Both the position numbers and the translations under genes were made by a program. This document shows, one piece after another, positions 35,640 to 43,373 of a DNA stretch of 64,000 nt. Below the pieces are notes generated by a model. It was given only the letters and a program-made list of their open reading frames with translations, made no database searches and had not been told where the DNA came from. Every line of letters starts with the position of its first letter. Positions within the stretch are counted from its first letter, which is position 1. This DNA comes from Roseateles depolymerans (GTDB lineage: Bacteria > Pseudomonadota > Gammaproteobacteria > Burkholderiales > Burkholderiaceae_C): assembly GCF_003387155.1 (NCBI RefSeq), contig NZ_QUMT01000003.1, positions 1,080,233-1,144,232 on the forward strand. Direction: 5' to 3'.

Positions 35640-37434
35640 CCGCGCCAAGCGCAAGCCTCAACCCCACGAGGAGGCCATCGAGAAGCTGCGAGCGCACTAC
35701 CTGTTGGGACCGGTGGCCCACACGCTGACCTTCTATCCGAGCGCTCGGGCGGGGCGGGCGCAAGTGTCACCCAAGGCCTATTGCCAACTCGAAGGCAGCG
35801 GCACAGTGATCTTCAATGAGGAACTGAAGCTCTCGACCTCGCAGTGGCTTGGCGTCTTTGCGCTGATCGCATTGGTCTACGCCGTGGGCGGCCCGCGTCG
35901 CCTGCCTGTTCCCTCATTGACGTCTGATCTGGCTGCGCAGATCGCCGCGCTGCATTGGTGGCATCAGCTCAAGGTCGGCGAGTTGCCGGAACACATCGAG
36001 CTGCCGCCGGAGATCTTGCAATGGGGACGTCAGCCCATCGAGCTGATCGCCACGCGCCTACGTTCCGAGCCGCCCAATGAGGTTCTTGACGGCGACTGGA
36101 CCTTGACCCGGTCGCCCGAGGCCCTCATGCGTACCGCAGCGGAAGTCCCGGCCATTGCCTACCGCCAGCCGGTGGACCATGAGCAACTGTTCGCCCAGGC
36201 CCTGGTGGACAACGCCAAGCGGGCCCTGCAGCTGCAGCACGAGGCCAGTCACCCGGTCAGGCCTGGCCATGACCCCAACAGCACAGGCGCCAAGGCGAAG
36301 CGTTGGCTGATTTCCCACTACCCGCTGCTGGGCTCCCTGCTCACCAGTTTCGAGCTGGTGGAAGACGCAGACATCTGCGAGCGCCTGGGCATCCACATCG
36401 CCGCCATCCAGGTCGGGATCGGTGAGATCTACTTGAACCCGCGCCGGCAACTGGGTCTGGAGCAGGCCAAGTTCGTCTTGGCCCATGAAATCCTGCATGC
36501 CGGCTTGAACCACGCCAGCCGACGACAGGGCCGCGATCCTTACCTGTGGAACGTGGCCTGCGACTTCGTGATCAACGATTGGCTGGTCAGCATGAATCTC
36601 GGCATGCCGCCCGACAGCGGGCTGCTCTTCGATGAGGAGCTTCGTGGCCTGCCCGCAGAACACATCTACCTAAAGCTGGCCGCAGATCTGCGCATACGCC
36701 GCAAGCTCACGACCTTGCGAGGTGACGACGTTGACATCCTGGACGAGCGCCCCGGCCGCTTCTTCACCGACCGCGAGGAATTCTGCAGGCGAGCGTTGCT
36801 GCAAGGCCTGGACTACTCCCAGGCCACGGGGCGCGGCTTGTTGCCCGCCGGCTTGATTGAAGACATCCGCACCTTGAATCAACCCGCCATCCCGTGGCAA
36901 GCCAAGCTCGCGGAATGGATACAGGAGCGTTTCCCGGTCCCAGAGCGCCGGCGCAGTTGGGCGAGACCGTCGAGGCGGCAGTCCACCACGCCGGAGACCC
37001 CCAGACCGCGTTTCGTGGAGCCTGAGGAAGAGCGGATGACGCGAACCTTCGGGGTGATCGTCGACTCCAGCGCGTCCATGGACCGCGCGGACCTGGGCAA
37101 GGCGCTGGGGGCCATCGTGGCCTACTCGCAGGCGCAGGCCGTGAAGCAGGTCCGCCTGGTCTACTGCGACGCCCAGCCCTATGACGAGGGCTACGTGCAG
37201 GTGGAGTCCCTGGCCTCGCGCGTTCGGGTGCGGGGGCGAGGAGGCACGGTGCTGCAGGCTGCGGTCAACCTGCTTCAGGGGCAAAAGGATTTTGCGAAGG
37301 AGTGCCCCATCCTGATCATCACGGACGGCTTCTGCGAGCCAGACCTGCAGGTGGTCCATGACCATGCATTCCTGCTCAGCACTGGCATGCGCCTGCCGTT
37401 TGCGACCCGCAAGCCTGTTTTCCAGATGAGCTGA
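35623..37434 (+). CDS. DUF2201-like protein: metallopeptidase-like domain plus VWA-like C-terminus
   Basis: 603 residues from ATG 35623 with AAAGGA six bases before; the start overlaps the MoxR gene by 17 bp, so the two are translationally coupled. The centre has AHEILHAGLNHASRRQG (about residue 286), which contains HExxHxxxxxH, the zinc-peptidase form, followed by NVACDFVINDWLV. The C-terminal 140 residues form a VWA-like domain with the MIDAS-like DSSASMD (about 482-488) and a later RGRGGTVLQ. An Arg/Pro-rich linker separates the domains. Likely the effector or substrate-binding partner of MoxR; whether the protease centre is active is unknown. Confidence 0.88.
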   Translation: MGSKSSRAKRKPQPHEEAIEKLRAHYLLGPVAHTLTFYPSARAGRAQVSPKAYCQLEGSGTVIFNEELKLSTSQWLGVFALIALVYAVGGPRRLPVPSLTSDLAAQIAALHWWHQLKVGELPEHIELPPEILQWGRQPIELIATRLRSEPPNEVLDGDWTLTRSPEALMRTAAEVPAIAYRQPVDHEQLFAQALVDNAKRALQLQHEASHPVRPGHDPNSTGAKAKRWLISHYPLLGSLLTSFELVEDADICERLGIHIAAIQVGIGEIYLNPRRQLGLEQAKFVLAHEILHAGLNHASRRQGRDPYLWNVACDFVINDWLVSMNLGMPPDSGLLFDEELRGLPAEHIYLKLAADLRIRRKLTTLRGDDVDILDERPGRFFTDREEFCRRALLQGLDYSQATGRGLLPAGLIEDIRTLNQPAIPWQAKLAEWIQERFPVPERRRSWARPSRRQSTTPETPRPRFVEPEEERMTRTFGVIVDSSASMDRADLGKALGAIVAYSQAQAVKQVRLVYCDAQPYDEGYVQVESLASRVRVRGRGGTVLQAAVNLLQGQKDFAKECPILIITDGFCEPDLQVVHDHAFLLSTGMRLPFATRKPVFQMS

Positions 37435-37480
37435 CCGGGAGGATTCAAACCTCTGGTCTTGCGAGCACCGTGCGGCCAAG

Positions 37481-37518
37481 TTCTGAACTCAACGAGCGCC
37501 ACCCCGAACAGTTCAGAA
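37481..37518. repeat. 9-bp inverted repeat between convergent genes
   Basis: TTCTGAACT (37481-37489) pairs with AGTTCAGAA (37510-37518) around 20 bases. It lies between the end of the DUF2201-like gene and the convergent SUFU-like gene. There is no T run, so it is not a typical intrinsic terminator. Confidence 0.4.
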
Positions 37519-37569
37519 TGCAGCCAGCAATCCGTCCCGTATCTGCTCAGATCACTTCAGAACCCCGGG

Positions 37570-38373
37570 TCACCAGAACTTCCACCACGGCTTCGTCTCT
37601 GAGCGGCTCGCCCCGTCGGTTGCTGAGCCCGTCGCTGCAGTGGGTGCGGGTGCAGGTGCGCCCCCTGCGGCCGCAGAGCTCCCCGCTGCGGCCTCCAGCG
37701 CGGCCAAGGCCTCAGCTGTCACCAGCGACGGCCGTCCCGGCGCCACGTAGTGATACTGGCCCGACGACTTCAGCTTGTCATGAAGCGCTTTGCGCCCGGC
37801 CGCACGCGCCTGGGACACATAGTGAAGTTCCTCGGCCGTCAGCAATTGGACGCTCGCGAGCACCACTTCGCCGCCAGGAAACTCCACCGTCTTGGGAATC
37901 TCGGGATGGTCCACGCCGATCATGACGCCGACCATCCCCGCTTCATTCTGGTAGTCCTCCAGTCCCATCTCATCGGCGAACAACTCCATGGTGACCACGC
38001 CATGGGTCTTGACGAACTGCGCCACCTGCCCCGAATGGGCCGCCTGCTGCGCCACCGCATGAACCAGCTTGAACACGGGGCTGTCGGTCACCGCACCCGC
38101 AAGAGGGGCCTGCGTCTCGGCGTAGATCTCAATGCCGAAACCCGCGTTAGGCGCTTCGGAGTCGTCAAACGGATCGGACAGACCATTGGAGATGACCAGC
38201 GTGTGGCTGCCGCGTCGCACCACACTGAAGGCCTGCCGCAGGGCCGGCCAGCTCGGGCCTCCCATGAACGCCGGGTTGATGATGTGGCCGATGACGTCCG
38301 GATCCACCTGGCCGAATGAGGCATACAGCGCGTCGCGCGCCTGGCAGGTGGCATCAAACAGGGACTGAGACAT
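37570..38373 (-). CDS. Suppressor-of-fused (SUFU)-like domain protein
   Basis: 267 residues from ATG 38373 (MSQSLFDATCQARDALYASFG). The central region with LVISNGLSDPFD and GFGIEIYAETQA, then VQLLTAEELHYVSQARAAG, follows the pattern of bacterial SUFU-domain proteins. The C-terminus is an Ala/Pro-rich linker ending in KPWWKFW, a possible short docking peptide. Bacterial SUFU proteins are often immunity-like or of unknown role. It is convergent with the MoxR module and may or may not belong to it. The family call is by eye. Confidence 0.6.
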   Translation of the reverse strand: MSQSLFDATCQARDALYASFGQVDPDVIGHIINPAFMGGPSWPALRQAFSVVRRGSHTLVISNGLSDPFDDSEAPNAGFGIEIYAETQAPLAGAVTDSPVFKLVHAVAQQAAHSGQVAQFVKTHGVVTMELFADEMGLEDYQNEAGMVGVMIGVDHPEIPKTVEFPGGEVVLASVQLLTAEELHYVSQARAAGRKALHDKLKSSGQYHYVAPGRPSLVTAEALAALEAAAGSSAAAGGAPAPAPTAATGSATDGASRSETKPWWKFW

Positions 38374-38526
38374 GAACCGTTTCCAATCAATGAGGTTGCG
38401 AAGGACGCGCTCCACGATATAAGTTCGCGTCCACGCGCAACACCACCTCAGGGGGGACGTGCTTCAGGATCTCGCCGCAAGCGTGCAAAACTCAACGCAC
38501 CTCGGCCGTCTCACGGACGGCGCCGA

Positions 38527-39099
38527 CTACGGCACCGCAAAGGTCGCCAGGATCTTCGGCTGTCCCTTGTCATCCGCGCCGACCACCAGCCCTTCGCCCG
38601 ACGCGGTGTCGCCGCTGACCAGCGCGGACTGCACAAACATGTGGGTGACCCACACCTCAAACTGCCCCGGACGCTTCGACGCATCCACCACCGCCTGCCG
38701 CAATTGCACCATCGCCTGCGCATTGACCTGATCAGAAGCCCCCTGCGGCGACCCGAGCGCCGGCCAGCGCTCGGCCGACCCGAAAGCCAGTTCGGCCGTA
38801 TCCACGCAGCGGCACCAGGGACTGCTGCGCACCCGGGACGGGGTCAACTGTTGCGACTTCAGATACGCCCCCAACTGCCGCGCCTGCGCCCGGCCTTCCT
38901 CGCTGAGGTTGCGCTGCGTGCTGCAGTCACCCAGACGGAACCCGGGCGGATCGAAGGTGCCCGGCGCCCGTGCATGACGGAGCACCAGCACCACGCCCCC
39001 TCGACGCAACCAGGCAAGGCCGTCGTCCTGGGCGCCCCAGGCGCGTTGCAGCATCAGCGGCAGGCTCAGCAGCCCCAGACAGGTGGATCGACGGTCCAT
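38527..39099 (-). CDS. Exported histidine phosphatase family protein
   Basis: 190 residues with an N-terminal signal (MDRRSTCLGLLSLPLMLQRAWGA). The phosphoglycerate-mutase-like motif is LVLRHARAPG (RHA in place of RHG), with SSPWCRCVDTAELAF as the second arginine block and a later histidine in WVTHMFVQ. These are the usual catalytic residues, so it is probably a periplasmic phosphatase. Substrate unknown. Monocistronic. Confidence 0.85.
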   Translation of the reverse strand: MDRRSTCLGLLSLPLMLQRAWGAQDDGLAWLRRGGVVLVLRHARAPGTFDPPGFRLGDCSTQRNLSEEGRAQARQLGAYLKSQQLTPSRVRSSPWCRCVDTAELAFGSAERWPALGSPQGASDQVNAQAMVQLRQAVVDASKRPGQFEVWVTHMFVQSALVSGDTASGEGLVVGADDKGQPKILATFAVP

Positions 39100-39329
39100 G
39101 CGGCACTCCTCGGGATCAACAGCATCAGGATGACTTTGGCGCCGGATGATGCCGGTTTTGGCAGACCCTGGTCATTGCCCGGATATGGTGGGCGCCACCG
39201 CGTCAAGCCGCTGCGCGCTCCGCGGCTGAGGCAGGGTTCGCTCCAATGCCAGCACGCCCAGAACCCATGCCCGCTGAGGCACACTTGCGCCCACCCAATC
39301 GTCCAACAATCCATTCCAGGGAGAATTCC

Positions 39330-39875
39330 ATGCGCGCTTTCGCACTCATCGCTCTGTTTGCATCCTTTGCCGTGCAAGCCGCCCCGGCCAGCGAAGCGTC
39401 GGTCGAACAGTTGCTCACGGTCACCCGGGCGGAAGCCCTGATGGACGGCATAAAGGCCAACATCGAGCCGATGTTCAACCAGACCTTTGAAGAGTCCATG
39501 CGCGGCCAGCCCATGACGGCTCAACAAAAGCAATGGGCTCAAAAGTTCCAGACCAGTGTCCGCGCGCTGATGCAGGAAGAACTGGCCTGGGACAAGCTCA
39601 AGCCGCAGTACATCCAGATCTACCGCGAGAGTTTCGAGCAGGAAGAGATCGACGGCATGCTGGCTTTCTACGCGTCCCCGGCCGGTCAGGCCATGATCAA
39701 CAAGATGCCGGTTGTGATGCAGAAATCGATGCAGCTGTCGCAGCGCATGATGCAATCGATGATGGGCAAGATGAAGACCCTGGTCGAAGAGACGGCGAAG
39801 GAAGCCATGGAAGCCATGGAAGCCGAGGAAGCGAAGGAAGCGAAGGAAGCCCAGGCCGGTCAGGCGAAGAAGTGA
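39330..39875 (+). CDS. DUF2059 domain exported protein
   Basis: 181 residues from ATG 39330 with AGGGAG six bases before. A signal peptide ends near AVQAA-PASEA. The DUF2059 core is helical and repeated in the family style (DGIKANIEPMFNQTFEE; YRESFEQEEIDGMLAFYASPAGQAM). The final 25 residues are an Ala/Glu/Lys repeat (EAMEAMEAEEAKEAKEAQ) encoded by near-perfect short DNA repeats. Function unknown. Confidence 0.88.
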   Translation: MRAFALIALFASFAVQAAPASEASVEQLLTVTRAEALMDGIKANIEPMFNQTFEESMRGQPMTAQQKQWAQKFQTSVRALMQEELAWDKLKPQYIQIYRESFEQEEIDGMLAFYASPAGQAMINKMPVVMQKSMQLSQRMMQSMMGKMKTLVEETAKEAMEAMEAEEAKEAKEAQAGQAKK

Positions 39876-39895
39876 ACCCCGTGCGGGCGGCTCGC

Positions 39896-40792
39896 TCAGT
39901 GGCCCGAGCCGGCCTCCTGGCCGATCCCGTTGAGCGCCGCCACCGCTTCCGGCGGCAACGTCAGCGCTGCCGCCTGCATGTTCTCTCGCAGATGCGAGAC
40001 TGAGCTGGTGCCCGGAATCAGCAGCAGGTTCTCCGACCGCTGCAGCAGCCAGGCCAGCGCCACCTGCATCGGCGTGGCCTGCAGCTGCCGGGCCATCTGA
40101 CCCAGCGTGCCCGACTGCAGCGGCGTGAATCCCCCCAGCGGGAAGAACGGCACGAAGGGGATGCCTTCGCGAGCCAGCAGGTCCACCAGGTCGTCGTCCG
40201 CGCGCCGAGCCATGTTGTAGAGGTTCTGCACACAGACGATCGGCACGATGCGCCGCCCGTCCTCCACCTGGCGGCGGGTCACGTTGCTCAGCCCGATATG
40301 GCGCACCAGGCCTTCCTGGCGCAGCTCCGCCAGTGCCGTCAGCGGCTCCTCCAGCGATCCTTCCGCGGGGCCATGCACATCCAGCATGCTGCGCAGGTTC
40401 ACCACGTCCAGCACGTCCAGGCCCAGGTGGCGCAGGTTGTCGGTCACGGCCTGCCGCAGTTCGGCACGGGACAAGGCTGGCAGCCAGCCGCCCTGCTCAT
40501 CCCGGCGCGCTCCGACCTTGGTCACCAGCGTCAACCCGTCGCGATACGGATGCAGCGCCTCCTTGATGATCTGGTTGGTGATGTGCGGGCCGTAGAAATC
40601 GCTGGTGTCGATGTGGTTGACGCCCAGCTCCACGGCTTCGCGCAGCACCGCAACGGCGGCGGACCGGTCCTTCGGGGGGCCAAAGACACCGGGACCGGCC
40701 AGTTGCATGGCGCCGTAGCCCAGGCGCCGGATGGGACGGCCGGCGAGGGGGTAGGTGGAGGTCGAGGTCAGGGTCGAGGCAGGTGCAGTCAT
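39896..40792 (-). CDS. Aldo/keto reductase
   Basis: 298 residues from ATG 40792, with GGAG nine bases upstream. It folds as a TIM barrel of the AKR family: IDTSDFYGPHITNQIIKEAL (catalytic Asp and Tyr), LVTKVGARRDE (catalytic Lys), GLSNVTRRQVE and LLIPGTSSVSHLREN for NADPH binding. Reduces an aldehyde or ketone; the physiological substrate is not shown. It is divergent from a LysR gene that probably controls it. Confidence 0.9.
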   Translation of the reverse strand: MTAPASTLTSTSTYPLAGRPIRRLGYGAMQLAGPGVFGPPKDRSAAVAVLREAVELGVNHIDTSDFYGPHITNQIIKEALHPYRDGLTLVTKVGARRDEQGGWLPALSRAELRQAVTDNLRHLGLDVLDVVNLRSMLDVHGPAEGSLEEPLTALAELRQEGLVRHIGLSNVTRRQVEDGRRIVPIVCVQNLYNMARRADDDLVDLLAREGIPFVPFFPLGGFTPLQSGTLGQMARQLQATPMQVALAWLLQRSENLLLIPGTSSVSHLRENMQAAALTLPPEAVAALNGIGQEAGSGH

Positions 40793-40884
40793 GAAGGGCT
40801 CCGTTGAATGCAATGGACTGTAGGCACCCAAGCTCTGCGCGATAAGATGGTTCAATCAGGACGGGCTGTACGGCTGGACGAACA

Positions 40885-41820
40885 ATGACGGACTTGACCG
40901 AGCTTCAGGCATTGTTGGCGGTGGTGAGGGCCGGCGGCTTCCGGGAAGCGGCCCGGGCCAGCGGCGGCGGGGCTTCCAGCCTGAGCGACGCCGTGCGCCG
41001 CCTGGAAAAACGCCTGGGCGTGCGCCTGCTCAACCGCAGCACCCGCAGCGTGGCCCCGACCGAGGCTGGACAGCGGCTGCTGGAGCGCCTTGCACCCGCG
41101 CTGGATGAGGTCGAGGCCTCGCTGGATGTGGTCAACAGCTTCCGAGACCGGCCCGCCGGCACCCTGCGCTTGAATGTGCCGGTCAGTGCGGTGCGCCTGG
41201 TGCTGCCGCAGATCGTGCCCGCCTTCCTGGCCGCGTATCCGGACATCCGGCTGGAGGTGATGGCCGAGGAAAGCCTGGTGGACATGCTCGCGGCCGGGTG
41301 CGATGCCGGCATCCGCTATGAAGAGCGGCTGGAGAAGGACATGATCGCCGTGCCGATCGGTCCCCGTGTGCAGCGCTATGCCACGGCCGCCTCCCCCGCC
41401 TACCTCGACCGCCACGGGCGGCCGCATCACCCGCGTGAGCTGTTGCAGCATGCCTGCCTGCGCGGACGCTTCGCGAGCGGTCACATGCCACTGATGGAGT
41501 TCGAACGGGACGGGGAAGTGATCCTGCTGGACCCACCCGGCCCGCTGGTGGTGCGGATCGGGGAAGGGGTGCAGTTGGCGGTGGAAGCCGCGGTCGCCGG
41601 CACTGGTGTCCTTCAGCTCTTCGACGGCTGGCTTCAGCCTTATTTCGACAACGGCTCGCTGGAGCCGGTGCTGACCCCCTGGTGGCGATCCTTCAGCGGC
41701 CCCTTTCTCTATTACCCCAGCCGGTCGTTCATGCCCGCACCGCTGCGGGCTTTCGTGGACTTCATCAAGGCGGCACCCGCAGAGGCGCCGGCACCGATGT
41801 CCCTCCAGGCCTCGCCATGA
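40885..41820 (+). CDS. LysR-family transcriptional regulator
   Basis: 311 residues with an N-terminal helix-turn-helix (LQALLAVVRAGGFREAARAS, SSLSDAVRRLE) and effector domain to about 295. It has the 92-bp intergenic region with the aldo/keto reductase gene, its likely target. It overlaps the following GNAT gene by 4 bp (ATGA). Confidence 0.9.
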   Translation: MTDLTELQALLAVVRAGGFREAARASGGGASSLSDAVRRLEKRLGVRLLNRSTRSVAPTEAGQRLLERLAPALDEVEASLDVVNSFRDRPAGTLRLNVPVSAVRLVLPQIVPAFLAAYPDIRLEVMAEESLVDMLAAGCDAGIRYEERLEKDMIAVPIGPRVQRYATAASPAYLDRHGRPHHPRELLQHACLRGRFASGHMPLMEFERDGEVILLDPPGPLVVRIGEGVQLAVEAAVAGTGVLQLFDGWLQPYFDNGSLEPVLTPWWRSFSGPFLYYPSRSFMPAPLRAFVDFIKAAPAEAPAPMSLQASP

Positions 41821-42356
41821 CACACCTGCCCGAGTCTCCTGACGCGCCCCATTTGCGCCCGGCCACGCCGGACGACGCAGACCGCTTGTCCGCCCTGGCC
41901 ATCCAGGTCTATCTGGACACCTATGCGACGCAAGGCGTGAGCCAAGGCCTTGCCCGGGAAGCGCTGACCCTGATGTCCTCCGGCGCCTTCGCCGAGCGCG
42001 CCCAGCAGCCCCATCTGCGGCTGATACTCGCCGAGAAGGGCGATGGACTGGTGGGTTTCGCCGAGATGGCTCTCAACGCCGGTCCGGCCCCGGGCACCTC
42101 GCAGGAAGGGGCGGAACTCGTGCGGCTGTATGTGCAGCCGGCCTTCCAGCGCAGCGGGGTGGGCGGTCTACTGATCGAGGCGGCTGAACAGCTGGCCCGG
42201 GCTGCTCAGCGGCCGTCCCTGTGGCTCACCGCGTGGGAGGGAAACCACCGGGCACGGGCCTTCTACGCCAAGCGCGCTTATGCCGACCATGGAGCGACCG
42301 TGCACTGGATCGAAGGCCAGCCGATCGGCAACCGGGTGCTGGTGCGTTTGCTGTAG
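41817..42356 (+). CDS. GNAT-family N-acetyltransferase
   Basis: 179 residues from the ATG at 41817 overlapping the LysR stop. The acetyl-CoA binding motif is VQPAFQRSGVGGLLIEAAEQL (Q-x-x-G-x-G form, about 106-126, here broken at the usual beta-bulge) and the C-terminal NHRARAFYAKRAYADHG is typical. It may acetylate an amine or a protein N-terminus; the substrate is unknown. Coupled to the LysR gene, so both may respond to the same signal. Confidence 0.88.
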   Translation: MTHLPESPDAPHLRPATPDDADRLSALAIQVYLDTYATQGVSQGLAREALTLMSSGAFAERAQQPHLRLILAEKGDGLVGFAEMALNAGPAPGTSQEGAELVRLYVQPAFQRSGVGGLLIEAAEQLARAAQRPSLWLTAWEGNHRARAFYAKRAYADHGATVHWIEGQPIGNRVLVRLL

Positions 42357-42402
42357 CCCTCGCGGGATGCGGCTCAGCGGGGGTCCCCGGTGGGTCTCCG
42401 GC

Positions 42403-43104
42403 TCAGTGGGCAAGCCCCGGTACGGTGTCAGCGCGGCGGCCGCGCCGGAGCACACCCCCCACCGCCAGCAGCCCCACCAACATCAGCGCATAGCTGCCGG
42501 GCTCCGGCACGAGGGCGACCGTCCAGACGCCGCCGAGACTGTTCGGTGCACTGGTGTAGCTCCCCGCATGGCTGTAGTACGAGTAGGCCTCCCGGTTCAG
42601 AGAGCCGCCTTGCTGCGTGGAAGCCATCTGGAAGGTCTCCGAGAACCCCGACACGAGGAAATCGCGGCTGAGGAAGATGTCCCAGTTGGTGGGCAGACCG
42701 TTGACGTCCAGCGCGCCGATGCTGAAACGGCTGTCATTGGTGTAGCAGCCGCCCGGGATCTGGCATCCGTCCGGCACCAGCGGCCAGGTCAGGGAGTCGA
42801 GGTTGGCCGGCCCACCGCCCCAGATGGTCATCTTGTAGCTGATGATGTCGTTGGTCGTCGCGGGCCCGGTCAACGGCGTCCAGGTGTAGAACTCGATGCG
42901 CAGTTGCCCGGGAATGTCCCGCTCGTTGTCCCCAGGGACACGGTAGGTGATGGAATGGATGTTGAAGACATCGGACATGTAGGTGTACTGGTACCAGTCC
43001 GCATGCGCGGGACGCCCCAGTGCCATCAGCACCAGCGCCAGCATCACAAGGGGCCATCCACGCAGCCGTGTGCCCACCCAGGCGCGCAGGTTCTCGATCG
43101 TCAT
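42403..43104 (-). CDS. PEP-CTERM sorting domain protein
   Basis: 233 residues. An N-terminal signal/anchor (WPLVMLALVLMALGRPAHA) and a C-terminal tripartite sorting tail: VPEPGSY, a hydrophobic segment (ALMLVGLLAVGGV) and an Arg-rich end (LRRGRR). Such tails are processed by exosortase in outer-surface or exopolysaccharide-producing Gram-negatives. The body is Tyr/Ser/Gly-rich, with no catalytic motif seen. No exosortase gene is in the window. Confidence 0.88.
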   Translation of the reverse strand: MTIENLRAWVGTRLRGWPLVMLALVLMALGRPAHADWYQYTYMSDVFNIHSITYRVPGDNERDIPGQLRIEFYTWTPLTGPATTNDIISYKMTIWGGGPANLDSLTWPLVPDGCQIPGGCYTNDSRFSIGALDVNGLPTNWDIFLSRDFLVSGFSETFQMASTQQGGSLNREAYSYYSHAGSYTSAPNSLGGVWTVALVPEPGSYALMLVGLLAVGGVLRRGRRADTVPGLAH

Positions 43105-43373
43105 GTTGCTTCTCCCTGATGCGCTGCCGCCATGGCGGTCTCGCAGCGGCCCCGAAGGGCCTCGGGAACATTAGTGAAGCGGGGACCGCGATTCCAGCGC
43201 GGGCCGCGATGGTTTCGAGTGACATGTGTTGCGCCACCGGGCATGCCGCTTGACGCAGCCGGACCGCCTCCCAGTCTGTGACAACACGTGTGCCGCACGG
43301 CGCCAAGTCGGACGCAGCAGGGATACTGCATCGCTTCCTCCCCCCCGATGGCGCCCGTACGCCGTATGTGCCG

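Noticed and set aside
37437-37500. tRNA-like T-arm on the minus strand (GGTTTGAATCC) at the right edge of the MoxR region, suggesting a tRNA remnant or attachment site
   Set aside because: The T stem has a mismatch, C56 is replaced, and no acceptor stem or anticodon arm could be folded. No repeat of it was found on the left edge.
33258-38400. Phage or integrative element with integrase
   Set aside because: No integrase, transposase, direct repeats or intact tRNA were seen; the accessory nature rests on composition and gene content only.
39780-39875. Tandem repeat in the DUF2059 gene as a mobile or CRISPR-like repeat
   Set aside because: It is a short in-frame Ala/Glu/Lys codon repeat in a protein tail, not an array with spacers.
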